Notes: generated from the letters alone by a model not told the origin. A stretch of 64,000 bases of DNA from Narthecium ossifragum (GCA_963920575.1 OY986971.1:19954492-20018491), one strand, 5' to 3'; numbered from the stretch's first letter, positions 11,518 to 22,706 are shown. Numbers and translations: made by a program.

Positions 11518-11995
11518 GTGTCTCTCCTGTCGACTATGCTAGGGCTTCGGATTGCGATCTTCGAGGAGTGGATCTTGGCGATTGAGCGTGGGGGATATGT
11601 GGAGGAGCTGCCCTGCTTGGTCAAGTAGGTGTTTCTACCCCGATCGTGTGGTCGGGTTCACCTAGGATAAGTTTATTGTGCTTTTGATATAGGTGTGCAT
11701 GGTAGAATGTTGTGTAATTTAATACGTTGGTGTTATGACTTGTTTAGAGTATTTCTACTAGTTGATTTCATATTTTATCGGACGATTCTCGTTTTATCGC
11801 CGGTTTATCAGTTTTTGACCGTTTAGACCTAGGTTTGGGTTTTAAATGTCAAAATCTTGTTTTCTTCGAACCAATAGTTTCCCCACCATTTATTACGCGT
11901 GCCTGCAAAGTTTCATCGAATTCCGATGAGCTTTGATAGATCAAATCCAATAGATTGGATTTCTGGTACTGTTTTTAGGAATTGTGCGTCAGGCT

Positions 11996-12342
11996 TGACG
12001 GTCGACCGTCGGATCGACTGTCCGGTGTTGGTATGCTTAATCCTGGCCTCACGATTGACCATCGGATCGACCGTCGCATCGACCGTGAGGCTCTGTCTCG
12101 TTTTGGGCCTCCAAGAGTCGATTCTCCGATCGACCGTGGGTCCTTACCTTTTTCTCACCTGACCTCACGGTCGACCGTCGCATCGACCGTGAGGCTCTGT
12201 CTCATTTTTCGCTTCCCAGGGTTGATGTCCCGATCGACCGTGGCCCATATGTTTTTCCCAATTTTTGGTTTCACGGTCGACCGTTGGATCAATCGTATTA
12301 TCAACTGTGGCCTCACGGTCGACCGTCGGATCGACTGTGAGC
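11996..12342 (+). repeat. Array of GGTCGACC-type palindromes in LTR II
   Basis: Repeated CACGGTCGACCGTCGGATCG motifs occur. At 12163-12194 a 12-bp stem, CCTCACGGTCGA pairing with TCGACCGTGAGG, has an 8-base loop. The same stem recurs with changes near 12052-12093 and 12314-12342. Confidence 0.82.
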
Positions 12343-13226
12343 CCCTGAACAGTGTTTTCTGGCTTCCTTTGATTGGTTTTCGTACATGATAGATACCCAA
12401 TCTTGTTAGGAAGCATGCATGCTATTATTACAGGGTTTTCGAATGATTTCGATTGAGTTTGGGGAATTTAATCGTGAGTTTACCCTCTTTGGTGATTCTT
12501 TAGTTTGTCTTGCATCTAATTACCTAGTTGGATGGTAAACTTAAATGCTTCTTGCTTGCTTAGCCGTTTGCTAGCTATGAGTGCTAGCTTACGTTGTATT
12601 GTGGAACCTTAGCCCGTTGCCGGCGTGTGCCGAGGGGTATTGTATAACTGTTGAACTCATAATTATTGTTGTAGCATATAGTGACATCTAAGTTAGATGT
12701 TTGTATAGACACATGCACTGCATATATTAGAGGCATTTCAGGTTAGGCGGGGCGATGGGTTAATCGCCGATCCGAGGCTCTCGAGTAGCTCGGATCTAGC
12801 CCTAGGACCGTGGCTAAGTAGTAAGGTTTAGGACGTGATTGTATCATTGGAATCTTCATGTTATCGAAGATATAATGTAGTTGGCTATCATTATATTGTT
12901 ATTGAGGTTTAGAGGTCGTGACGCTTCTCCAAGTCCTAGTGCTAAGGATAGTTGTCAATGTCCCTGACGTGGTCCCCAGGCAGTGGTTTTTTGCTGGGTA
13001 AGGGTGATCCTACTAGTTCTGGTTCTTGTTCCTCCCAGCGTATTGGTTGATGTTCCCAGCGTGGTCGGTTGAGAAGAGTAGGATCCCTTGGGGAGTCGAT
13101 GGGGGTTATGGGACCCCATGGCAATCCTTAGATTTGAGCGGAGAGACATCACAGCAACAATCCAGGATGCCCCTGCATGTTGTTATTTTCCACCCTTCAG
13201 TGTGTCGTAGAGTAGAACCCTACTAA

Positions 13227-14873
13227 GGGGGTGTTTGTTTCGTTGGAATGTGGCTGGAATGGAATGTGATTCCAGTGGAATGGAATGGAATAGAATGTCA
13301 CTTTTGCTGTTTGTTTGGTGGTGGTGGAATGGAATGGAATGTCATTTTTGTTGTTTGTTTGGTGTTGGAATGGAAACAGAATCAAGTGACTTTTTCAGTT
13401 TTTATGTTTGTTTCGCGATGGAATGGGGGATATGGTCACCCCTGAATGCTAGTGGTGAGAATACCACCATGTATTCCGATTTTAATATTTATTAAACTTT
13501 TTATGACATTAATAATATGATATGATTGTGATATTTGGATATCTATGTTGATGAAAATATAATCACTTCGAAATTTCTTTGTTTTTTAATTTTTTTGTTT
13601 TTTAATTTTTTTGTTTTTTAATTTTTTTGTTTTTGTAATCATATTTGATGTTGGAGAAGGAAATTTATTGGTCAAGCTATTTTTTCATTCGATGATGATA
13701 ATCAATTTTATTGACGGAACATTTAAGTTCTGAATATGTAAGATAATGTTAATCAAAATTATAACACCCATGTACAAACAAAAAAAGTCATGTACAATAT
13801 TTGAAACCTCATCATGAACAACCAAAATTAACAATTCAGATGATAGCATTCAATTACATGCCAATTACTTGCAAAAATCTCATATCAATTACAAGTAGAG
13901 TGGGGGCTCGCCCCCACTCAGCCCTAAAAAAAAAAAAATTCATACGTGGCAAAAAAATCGACCAGCTCCCGCCTCAAATCGATCTACAATTAAACCAAGA
14001 GAGAGAGAGATGGGATGGCATCCCATCCGTCTCTGTTCTCTCATCTCCCTCTCTTCTCTGTTCTCTCATCCCCGACGGCCGACGGCGACGCCATCACCCA
14101 TTGCCATTGGCCACACCCCCCTCTACCGACTACCGGCTCCGTCGGCCACGCCCATGCCCACGCCCACACGCCCCTCTACCGGCTGGTCCGGCTCCGTCGT
14201 CCATCGGCCACGCCCACACGTGGCACGCCCCCTCCGCCTCCTCTACCGGCTGGTCCGGCTCCGTCGTCTGTTGTCCGTCGACCACGCCCACACGCCCCCT
14301 CCTCTACCAGCTGGTCCGGCTCCGTCGTCCGTCGACCACGCCCGCACGCCCCCTCTATCGGCTCCGTCGTCCGTCACCGTCGGCCACGGCCCACGTCCCA
14401 CCCTACGACGCCTTCCAAGCTTCATACCGACGAGTGACGACGCCGCCTCCTTCAGCCCTTCTCCTCGTTCCCTCTCCATTGCCGACGCCGCCCTTCCTCC
14501 TTCGTGCTTCAACGTCCACCCTTCCAGTCACCGGCAACATCCCCCATTGCCGACGTTGCCCTTCCAGACTTCCAGTCAACGTCCGCCGGCAATGGCGTGG
14601 TGGCGTTCTTCTTCCTTACGGATCTCCGCGCGGATGGAAAAGGATGGAAAGCCGATGGAAAATTCAGCTGGAAAATTCGGCTGAAAAATGTTTCTGGCCA
14701 ATATTTGGCAAGAAACATTTGGCTGGAATGGGGGGTTTGGAATGTTTTTGGAATGTGGCTGGAATGGAATGGAGGCCATTCCAGTGAAGCAAACAACATG
14801 GTGGCTGAAATGCCATTCCATTCCAGGCATTACAGCCGCCATTCCAACCAAACAAACAGCCCCTAAGCTTGTC
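13227..14873. mobile_element. Harbinger-like non-autonomous element inside LTR II
   Basis: The ends are inverted repeats: GGGGGTGTTTGTTTCGTTGG on the left, and GGGGCTGTTTGTTTGGTTGG read inward from the right. A 3-bp TAA duplication flanks it (13224-13226, 14874-14876), as is usual for PIF/Harbinger. Comparison with LTRs I and III shows this stretch is the extra piece. It has no transposase. The middle (14010-14640) is GC-rich with tandem copies of a GGCTGGTCCGGCTCCGTCGT unit; the overlapping frames there look like low-complexity by-products and not a gene. Confidence 0.8.
13578..13636. repeat. 17-bp T-rich tandem repeat
   Basis: Three to four copies of TTTTTTAATTTTTTTG occur within the Harbinger-like element. 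Confidence 0.85.
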
Positions 14874-15323
14874 ACTCAATCCTACCCGGGCTGGGTTTTG
14901 CAAGTGCAGGCGCCAGTTCTTCTTCAGTAAAACCAGCTGGATCAGCTTTTGGCGGCGCGATGACTTCCAGAGGTGCTTGAGGTTACTGTGGGAGAAGAGT
15001 TGTACTTTTGATAGATTATCTATATTATAGACATCCTTCGAAGATTTTTGGGTTATATGTATAATCTTTCCCCTTGGAAAAGTTTTTTATCAAAATTTGT
15101 GCTGGATGTCTAAATAGTACAACTTGATGTTATTTTAATTTAATCTTGTTTCTGCTAGTCTTGAGTTGTTGGATATTTGAATTACAGCTTTATCCATGAA
15201 AGTCAAACTGTTCAAATTATCTCTGTTTTCCGCAATGTATCGCGCCATTTCGGATGTGAATAGTAATAGAAACCCTCACACCTCGGCCTGGATGGGTTTT
15301 CTGGATCGAGGAGTGACACAACT

Positions 15324-16113
15324 TCTCCACCATACACTGTAAGACTCATTAACCTTTCAAATATCAATGGCAACTTAATCATTTCAAGTAAATGAGGTTT
15401 GCATTTAGCTAATGAGTCCAGTTTTGTTATGTTGTGCAGTTCAACTTTGGGACACAGCCAAGCCAGCTGCTTGGCTCCCAATCAACTCAACAACCAAGCA
15501 ATCAGGGGGCCTAGCATGGGCAGAGTAACAGATGATGTCATTTGCTTGTATGCAATGTTGGATGTGTGTATGAATGGAAAAGAGTATAATGATGAGGATG
15601 TAAAACAATTTAACAGTTATGTCTGTGGGTTTTCTAGATCTAAAACAATTTGACAGTTATGTATGTGGGTTGTCTTCATTTTGTCAGCAGGCAGTTATGT
15701 TGTCTGTATTTTTAGTTATTGGCTATGTATATTTTGTCAACAAGCAGTTACAATTTCAGTGTGGCTGAATAGTTTGATTTTGTAGGATGTAATTAGCTTG
15801 TGTGGATGCAAGTGGTATGATGTCATTAACTTGTATGGTTGAACAGTCAACAAGCAGTTATGTTGTAATTAGCTTGATGTAAAACAATTTACAATGATGA
15901 TGTCATTAGCTTGTATACAGTGTTGTATGTATGGATGTCATTAGCTTCAATTTGATACAGTGTTGGATGAACAATTTGATTTTGTCAACACACAGGGGCT
16001 TATCATTAGCTTCAATATGACAGTGAGTTATCAATTGTTATAACTGCTTGTGAGATATGTATTTCCTGTAGTTGGTGATGCATGGGCTTGTTACTAGTTA
16101 CTACTGCAAGCTA
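15324..16113 (+). other. MULE 3' transposase remnant and non-coding sequence
   Basis: The first 90 bases finish the transposase reading frame. The segment 15440-15512 (FNFGTQPSQLLGSQ) may be a last small exon after a TGTGCAG acceptor. The rest is AT-rich with drifting repeats of GATGTCATTAGCTTGTAT and GTAAAACAATTT; no gene is seen. Confidence 0.5.
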
Positions 16114-16378
16114 GTGCAGGGAATTGCATGTCTTAGTCAACATTGATCCAAGATTGGTACAAACCTATATGCACACAACACCAAACACTATACACAGCTA
16201 ATTGCAGGGAATTGCATGCCTTGGTCAACATTGATCCAAAATTGGTACAAAACATTGTTCCAAAAATGGTACAAACCTGTATGCACACAACACCAAACAC
16301 TATACACAGCTAATTGCAGGGAATTGCATGTCTTAGTCAACATTGATCCAAAATTGGTAAAAACTTGTATGAACACAC
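16114..16378. repeat. Three degenerate tandem repeats of about 90-110 bp
   Basis: Units start TGCAGGGAATTGCATG at 16114, 16203 and 16315 and run through GTCAACATTGATCCAA to CACTATACACAGCTA. The middle unit has a small internal duplication of the TTGGTACAAA portion. Confidence 0.88.
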
Positions 16379-17685
16379 TCAATTGACCATTCCTAGCATC
16401 ATTGTGTTATATCCACACACAACTAATTACAGGGAAATTCTTAGCATCCAACAACTAGAGATATAACACTCAAACGAAGGAATACGCTAGTAAAATTCCC
16501 AGTATCCAAGACAACACCAAGACAATCAAATATGTTCTGGCTTTACACCATTCTGCTATCATCCATGCAATTCTTCATGGCTTGGAGTCTTGGACATCTA
16601 CCATGGCCGTCTCCTCCTTTGCGTAATAAGAATCCAGCCTTGTCTTCATTTTTTGCAGCTTATTCCTCAAGTCCTTGATAACTAGGGGTGACAATCCGGG
16701 TCATGACCCGTGAACCCGACCCGACCCGAAATAAACGGGTTTGGGTTTAGTATAAACGGGTTCGGGTCATAAACGGGTCGATCCGTTTATGACCCACAAA
16801 TAAATGGGTTGGGTCGGGTTGACCCGCGGGTTACAATTCACTCCCCCCACTCCCCTGACCCCTCGTGATCTCCCCACTCCCAATCTCCCCTCTCCTCCCC
16901 CTCCCGATCTCCCCTCTCCTCCCCTCTCCCCTCCCGATCTCCCCTCTCGATCTCCCCCCTTCTCCCCCTCTCCTTACCCTCCCCTCTCATCTCGCGATCT
17001 CCCCTCTCCCCTCTTTCTGTCGCCGAAGGAGATGGATCGGCTACTTCGCCTTCTCCTCCGCCCAGGATCCCAGCCTCCATAGCCGGAGAGGTTTGCAGTC
17101 CGCCAAGACAAGCGGTCGGATATCCTCACGGCGTCTCTAGCTTTGCCTCTTCACCTCGACACCGGCGTCTTCTGTCAAGGGTTTGGACTATCTCTCTCTC
17201 TCCCCCCCTTCCCTGTCCCTCCCTCTCCCCTCGCGATCTCCCCCTCCCCTCGCGATTCCACATGTCGCGATCTCCCCTCGCTCGCGATCTCCCCCTCCCC
17301 CTCACGATCTCCCCCTGGTACTCCGCGGCCTCCGCCCCCCACCGATCACCTCCCCTCCCAGCCCTTCTTCGAAGTCCACTGGCATCTCCCTTCTCAACCT
17401 CCATCAGGACGATGAAGAAGCTGGAGCAGAGGGAGAAGGATGGGAGGAAACAGTAGACGATGAGGAAGATGGATGTAAGGACCCGTTCCTCTATTCCTGT
17501 GGCTCGTTATTGACCGCAAGGGTAATTTGGTCAAATTGCGCCTTGTTGGTTTATTTCACACCCGCGTGTGCACACACAGACCTTGTTTTGGAGTATGTGT
17601 TTGAGTAGAATAGCTAGGTGGACCCGGGATCGAAAGATACGGGCTTGGGTTTAAGTTTTAACCCAAGTTTAGCTTCCTGCGGAAG

Positions 17686-17866
17686 AGGGATCGATCCTTC
17701 CTTGCTAGAAGGATCGATCGCTCAATGCCAGGAAGATGGATCGATCGGTCTCTTGGGAAGGATCGATCACACCTCTTGGGATGGATCGATCACACCTCTT
17801 GGACGGATCGATCTGGCCTTGCTAGCCGGATCGATCCGACAAGCCATGCGGATCGATCTCACCCGC
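17686..17866 (+). repeat. Palindrome array in LTR III, first block
   Basis: Eight GGATCGATC-type sites occur at intervals of about 18-26 bases, each followed by a different short spacer. Confidence 0.85.
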
Positions 17867-18385
17867 CCAGAGGAAGTCTTTGTCGGTGGAGTTCGACAGG
17901 ACGGCCACGGCGGCCGTCACCTCCCCTGTCAGGGGAGGGAAGACTTTCCTTCCCCCTTCTCCACCTTTCCCCGACCTTATCTTGCTTCCCCTCTCTTTCC
18001 CTTCCTCTCCCTTCTTCCTCGCGTGAGCTCTGCTTCTTCCCCTTTGCCGGCTGAACCTTCCTCGTCGCTGTTCTCCCTCCTCCGCCACCGTTTCTGGAGT
18101 TTGGAGGCTCGTCGGGACCGTGGCGGCGTGAGGAAGATCCTAGGCTTAGCTTCGTGGGTTGAAGCTGCGCTGTGGAGGTAGGGTTCCTACTTAAGACTCC
18201 GGCTTGGTTAGAAGGTTTGAATCCGATTTTGTTTTCATTGGATTTCCTTGTCTCGTTGATGTTTTCCGATTTTGAAGCCTTGAGTAGCTTCTTGATCCTC
18301 TTGGCTACCAGCCCACCAAGTTTGGTGAGGTTTGGTGTCATTTTTCGGCCGAGAGCGCCGTCGACGCTGGCAGGAGGGTCTGCTC

Positions 18386-18690
18386 GGATCGACCCTTGGT
18401 TGAGCAGGATCGATCGGAGCGGCTTGTCGGATCGATTCGAGTGGGTGTCGGATCGATCTAAGCCGCACTCAAGATGGCTCGTCCATAGGGGGAAGTCGAA
18501 TCGATCCCGATGTAGGTTTGGATCGATCCGAGACTCCCTGGAACGATGCCTAAGAGTGACTATGGGTTTTGACTAGCCGGATCGATCCAATGGTGTGTCG
18601 GATCGATCCGAGGGCTTGCCGGATCGATCCAACGATGTGTCGGATATATCCGAGGGCTAGTAGGATCGATCCGAGGGCCAGTCGGATCGA
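18386..18690 (+). repeat. Palindrome array in LTR III, second block
   Basis: About twelve CGGATCGATCCGAG-type sites occur, becoming nearly regular (about 20-22 bases apart) from 18575 on. Several are perfect 10-12 bp palindromes. Confidence 0.85.
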
Positions 18691-21149
18691 TCCGACTTGG
18701 GCCAGAACGTGTTTTTAAGGCGGTTTTGCCCGCGGGGCTCAGTATACATGCGATTTGAGCGGTTTTGCCCGCGAGGCTTGCTGCGATGGTTTTGCGTACG
18801 GCTTTCTGATATGTTTAGTAATATAGTTAGTAACTGTTGGGTGTTTACAGCTTTGTGGTTGAACCGGGAGAGTGGTGACTCCCGGGATTGTGTAGAATAA
18901 ATGGGTTGAATGTATGCCTTTATTGCTTTGTGGTGAACCGAGGGAGTCATGACCCTCGGGAGTGTTTAGTATAAATGGGTTGAAGGTGTGCCCCTGCTTG
19001 ATGCCTGCTTATACTCCTTTCTTTATTATTTGTCTGTTACTTGCGCATTTTAGGCATGATAGGCTAATCGTGGGTTGGGGTTGTCCGTAGTACTCCGGTA
19101 TCAAATGCTAAGTTGTGGTTAGCGTTACCCCGTTCTAGGGTGTCCTGCTTGGCATTTCAGCATGGGGATGGGTGTCCTACATGGGCTGAGGTTCTCCCTG
19201 TTGAGACGGGAGAGGTCTGCATGGGTAGGAACCTTGAGGAGGTAACGATGGGACGGGTGAGCTCCCGGTTTAAACTTAGCCTTTGATCTGGAGTTTAGGT
19301 GTGTATTGACTCTGTGCTTTGAGTGCTGGGAGATGGTTGTCGTAACCTCGGTTGTTCCGCCAGGTGTGGAGGTTCCGCTTGGAGAGGGGTGTCCTACGGG
19401 TAGCGTCATGTCCACCCTGTATCAAGGACTGTCGAAGATGGACCACCCTTGAGCAGTGGTCATCGGAGGACGTAATTCGGGCAGGTGCCCTTCGGGTTAT
19501 TGACGAGATTTATGGGATCCTTGGCAAGCCTCGGTTCTTGGCACAGAGTCAGTACGGTTGGTGTCGCCTTTCCTTGTGAGAGTCGTAGAGTAGAACCCTG
19601 CTGAGCTTTGGCTCATTCCTACCTGGACCGTGTTGTTGCAGGTGTAGGTACCAGCGCTTCTCCTGTGGGCCCCCGGTGTTCGTCCTGCGGCAGCGCGTCG
19701 CCAGCCGATCATGTCTGAGGGCCAGGACGGCTTTTACTGTGCCTTTGCGGAGACCCCTGAGGATGTAATTTCTTTTTGATAATTGTAAATGTTGTAAATT
19801 TGTATAACTCTGATGTTTACAACGTTTTGTTATAGTAGATGTTAACTTTTCTTCCGCCCTTTATTTTATTGTATTCTGTCTCCGCCTGTTGGTTGTCAGT
19901 AGATGTAGGTTTCCCCCTCGTGTCCCGGTCCGGGATGGGTTTTCTGGGCCGGGGCGCGACAATGGAGGTGAAGGGGAAGATGGCGACATTGATCTCGGCC
20001 ACCCACGGCCCCTCTTCCCACTCCGACTCCGCTCCGACCTCTAGTGAGGTCCCTTACTCCCCTGCCTCTGAGATCCTCTGCTCCATCGGATCCACCACCC
20101 GACGCCTCCCAGCGCCGTCCGCCCACCGGATCCGGCCACCAGGCGACCATTACTCCTCCCGGCCACCCCCCAGGCATGATCCACCTTCCAGCCGCCCGTA
20201 GCCGCTCGCGGTCACCATCGTCGACGACCCTGGTTTTTTTTTTTACATGTAAACGGGTTAGATGGGTTGACCCGTTTATAAATGGGTCGGGTTCGGGTTG
20301 ATAAACCTGACCCATTTATTAAACGGGTCGGGTTCGGGTTTGGCTTTTGGGTTGAGATATTAGTGCTCGACTCGACCCGAACCCGACTCGTGAATCCGAA
20401 TTGCCACCCCTATTGATAACAACATCTTTGTCGTGCTCACCTACGTCCGAATCAAACCACTTAAAGAAGTTGCAGCCACCATCCCTACAAGGGACAAAGG
20501 AAATGATTGGGTGAGTTGCAACAACCAGTAATTGAGGGAAAAAAAGGAAATGATTGGGTGAGTTCTAACTGTTTGGCAAACCAATAAGTTGCTAAAACAT
20601 CCCCTTACTTGATAGTTTGCACAACCTAAGAACCTCCTTCCAGGATTTGATGTCGTCCATCAAGTCCTTAGTGTGGCCTTCACTCCACAGTGACAGAGGC
20701 GATTTTCCCTCCTCAGCGTGGTGACTAAACCTCCACTGAGGTTGGAACTCCCCGCCAATGGTGATTTCGTTGACACGAATCTGACCACCAATGCATCCAA
20801 TCAAATGCATATGATAGGAATGGATGGAGGTCTCGTCGAGGGAGAAAGAACACGCGATAGAAGGAGCATTAGATGGAGGATTCCAACAATATAAGGGGCC
20901 AAAACACTAACTTACCTCAGTGCTTGTCGTTGTCCAACGATTCCCTCCGATTTGTCGCAGGTTTCCCTTCATGTTCGAGAGGTCGTTGGAACCCTAGCTA
21001 TTGGGGTTAATGACGGTTATAAAATGGCACGAGAATGTCCAAAACCTGGTTTAATGACACGAGAGAGGTTCAAAACCGCTCACGTGGCAACTTCTTCTAA
21101 TGGCGTTCAGATATAGGGTCTAAAATATAAATCATTGATAATGTATGAT

Positions 21150-21276
21150 TCATTTTAAACGATTTTAAAACATAAAGTCCAAACTGAACATTTCTCAAAT
21201 TATAGGATAGTAAAGTATTATTTACTCATTTTTTATTCACTATATATCATATACTCAATTCAAATGGACCCTTAAA
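21150..21276 (-). repeat. MULE right terminal inverted repeat
   Basis: This is the inverted partner of 3791-3985. Read on the minus strand it contains ACTTTACTATCCTATAATTT and CAGTTTGGACTTTATGTTTT, matching the left end with scattered substitutions. Confidence 0.7.
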
Positions 21277-22115
21277 AATAATGTGCGCATGATATTAGAA
21301 CGGAGAGGTTAAGAGTTTCGATCATTGGAGATTGGAATCTTCCTTCTCCATGCTACCAACCAAATGCCTGGATATTCACCTTGCCCCTCCACTCACTATA
21401 TACCCACCCAATCACCTCCAAACAACCCCCACAGTTCAAATCAATCTAAACACCACCCCTCCCCGACCCAACCTCCTATCTTTCCACTGCACCAGCGCAC
21501 CCAATTGGTCCCCCACCACCACCCACCACCACCACCATCTCAACCCCACCACGTACGTGATCACGTGCCTCCAAAGAACCACCCACATGCCTCCCACTCT
21601 TCTAGACTCCCTCCCAGCCAGCTGCCTCCGGACATCACTCTTCTCGTCAACCCCTTCCCATTTAAATAACCCCATAATTTAAAAAAACCCCAAACACAGC
21701 TGTCACTCATGTGCGCGACTGCGGACAAAAGACACCGCCAACCCATCACCAGTTCGGTGCACCCGCGAAATCCCCATTTTACCCCAACCTTTATAAAAAG
21801 AATACAAGTATTTTATATATAAATAAGAACATGGAGACGAGGGCATAAATGTAAATAGAAAAGAATCACTGAAATGATAATAATACACCCGATAAATAAA
21901 TCAGACAACACTACTACGGCTCTCACTCACTCACATGCTACAAACAACCCCACATCATCAAAAGATTACAAAAGAAAGAAAAGAAAGACGATAATAATAA
22001 ATATCGGGGGTGTAAATAACAACAGATCTCAAGGGGATGAAGGAATCCGATGCGATCCGGTGGATCCACGTCGTCGATCAGGAATCAGGCGGCGGGCGGG
22101 AGAGCGGGGAGGGGT
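21277..22115. other. Intergenic, downstream of the arabinogalactan-protein gene
   Basis: 21360-21680 is strongly C-rich and A/C-rich on the plus strand. Two overlapping frames there (about 115 codons each) are low-complexity Pro/His/Ser and not convincing. 21780-22115 probably holds the 3' untranslated region of the minus-strand gene. Nothing else is recognised. Confidence 0.5.
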
Positions 22116-22562
22116 TTAGAAGGCGAGTGCGGCGAGGGCGATGGCGCCGGTGGCTGAGATGAGGACTGCGGCGGGGCGGAGGCCGGCGGCGGCGTTTTTG
22201 GGGGTAGGAGGGGATGATGTGGGGCCTCCGATTGGTGATCCGGCGATGGTGGAGGGGGGGCCGGGGGCGAGGGGAGACGGGGGAGTAGCAGAGGGGGAGA
22301 TGGCGGGGGCGGGGTTGGGGGAAGAGGTTGGGGACTTCGGGGCGGGAGCTGGGGCAGGGGTCTTTACTGGGGCGGGAGCTGGGGCAGGGGTAGTTACCGG
22401 GGCGGGAGTGGGAGCCACGTGCGCAGTGGGAGCTGGAGCCGGGGCGGACTTGGCCGGGGGCGGCGATATGGTGGGGGCAGCGGCGGGGCCCTGGGCGAGC
22501 GCGGTGGTGGCGAGCAGCATCGCCATGGCGAGAGCCAGAAGGCAGCGACCGGAGGAGGCCAT
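22116..22562 (-). CDS. Classical arabinogalactan protein, GPI-anchored
   Basis: One exon, 148 residues. Residues 1-23 form a signal peptide (hydrophobic LLALAMAMLLATTALA, cleavage before QG). The mature part, about 24-120, is dominated by AP, PA, TP and SP dipeptides (for example PAPAPAPKSP), the pattern in which prolines are hydroxylated and carry type II arabinogalactan. The end has small residues (NAAAG, near 122-126) followed by a hydrophobic tail VLISATGAIALAALAF, the signal for a GPI anchor. Length and layout fit classical AGPs. The product would sit on the outer face of the plasma membrane or in the wall, with roles suggested in signalling and growth. The start is the only ATG ahead of the signal peptide. 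It is the only intact gene in the left half and shows no breaks. Confidence 0.9.
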   Translation of the reverse strand: MASSGRCLLALAMAMLLATTALAQGPAAAPTISPPPAKSAPAPAPTAHVAPTPAPVTTPAPAPAPVKTPAPAPAPKSPTSSPNPAPAISPSATPPSPLAPGPPSTIAGSPIGGPTSSPPTPKNAAAGLRPAAVLISATGAIALAALAF

Positions 22563-22696
22563 CGTCCCACTCGAGATCTGAGAGGGAAACGCGAGAGAAG
22601 CTTCGAGAGAGAGGGAAAGAGATGAGATCTAGAGGATGAGAGGAAGCTAGGGTTAGGGTTTAGCGAGTAAGCGAACAGAAGAGGGTGGAGTGGTGG

Positions 22697-22706
22697 TATA
22701 TATATA
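22697..22706 (-). promoter_or_regulatory. Probable TATA box of the arabinogalactan-protein gene
   Basis: CTATATATATACC on the minus strand lies about 135 bases upstream of the ATG, leaving a leader of about 100 bases. A (GA)n-type tract at 22712-22728 sits just upstream, as is common in plant promoters. Confidence 0.65.

Larger units (their letters stand above)
11049..15318 (+). mobile_element. Long solo LTR, copy II, with a nested element
   Basis: It starts TGTGATGACCCG and ends GAGTGACA. A perfect 5-bp target duplication CAACT lies at 11044-11048 and 15319-15323, proving the limits. The TATA-like TCTATAAATA is at 11421-11430. A roughly 110-bp segment near the start (GTGGGTCGAGGGCCATTTCC) is repeated in tandem. 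Without the nested element at 13227-14873 the LTR is about 2.6 kb. It interrupts the end of the MULE transposase. Confidence 0.88.
17474..19961 (+). mobile_element. Long solo LTR, copy III
   Basis: It starts TGTAAGGACCCGTTCC and ends GGGGCGCGACA. A perfect 5-bp target duplication ATGGA flanks it (17469-17473, 19962-19966). It shares with LTRs I and II the segment GTAGAGTAGAACCCTGCTGA (19584 on) and the 3' segment with CCGGGATGGGTTTTCTGG. At 2488 bp it is probably close to the intact family length. Confidence 0.9.
16683..20412. mobile_element. hAT-like element with TAGGGGTG ends, split by LTR III
   Basis: The left end TAGGGGTGACAATCCGGGTC mirrors the right end GAATTGCCACCCCTA. An exact 8-bp target duplication TTGATAAC lies at 16675-16682 and 20413-20420. 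Subterminal regions are packed with CGGGTC and GACCCG repeats in opposite orientation at the two ends, as in other TAGGGGTGGCAA-type plant elements. Without LTR III it is about 1.2 kb and encodes no transposase. Its middle is a CT-rich, GC-rich stretch. Confidence 0.88.
16575..20703 (-). pseudogene. GRF-type zinc-finger gene in the MULE, broken
   Basis: On the minus strand, 20703-20609 encodes LCHCGVKATLRT, a TGA, then TTSNPGRRFLGCANYQ, followed by a GTAAGG donor. After a short intron, 20484-20421 gives GGCNFFKWFD; it is cut by the hAT-like element and resumes at 16682, giving a coiled-coil-like tail and a stop at 16575. CxCG, NPGRRFxGC and GCxFFxW are the zinc ligands and landmarks of GRF fingers. 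The TGA replaces the Ser of the usual TSW, and the two exons do not join exactly in frame by eye, so it is a pseudogene. GRF-finger genes on the strand opposite the transposase are known from other plant transposons. An ATG-bearing upstream exon may lie near 20960-20900. Confidence 0.72.
3791..21276 (+). mobile_element. Old Mutator-like element (MULE) with nested insertions
   Basis: Left (3791-3985) and right (21150-21276) ends are inverted relatives of each other. Between them lie a broken MuDR-type transposase on the plus strand (4401 to about 15500) and a broken GRF zinc-finger gene on the minus strand (16575-20703). Removing the later insertions (three LTRs and two DNA elements) leaves roughly 6 kb, a normal MULE size. 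Many stops and frameshifts show it is dead. I could not find the 9-bp target duplication expected for MULEs, so the exact outer limits are uncertain. Confidence 0.75.

Noticed and set aside
13801..14787. Long plus-strand frame of 328 codons and overlapping frames of 224 and 140 codons
   Set aside because: It lies within the Harbinger-like element, is built from a tandem GC-rich repeat open in several frames at once, and matches no protein family.
17686..18690. CRISPR-like array
   Set aside because: Repeats are short palindromes with irregular spacers in a plant LTR; no cas genes and the wrong genome type.
3778..21286. 9-bp target duplication for the MULE
   Set aside because: Flanks of both degenerate ends were compared by eye and no 9-bp match was seen; the outer bases are too decayed to place.
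21325..21682. Two overlapping plus-strand frames of about 115 codons
   Set aside because: Low-complexity Pro/His/Ser/Thr from a C-rich tract, open in more than one frame, with no recognisable motif.
22141..22581. 146-codon plus-strand frame antisense to the arabinogalactan-protein gene
   Set aside because: Gly/Ala-rich mirror of the Pro/Ala-rich minus-strand gene; no domain, and the minus strand has signal peptide and GPI signal.
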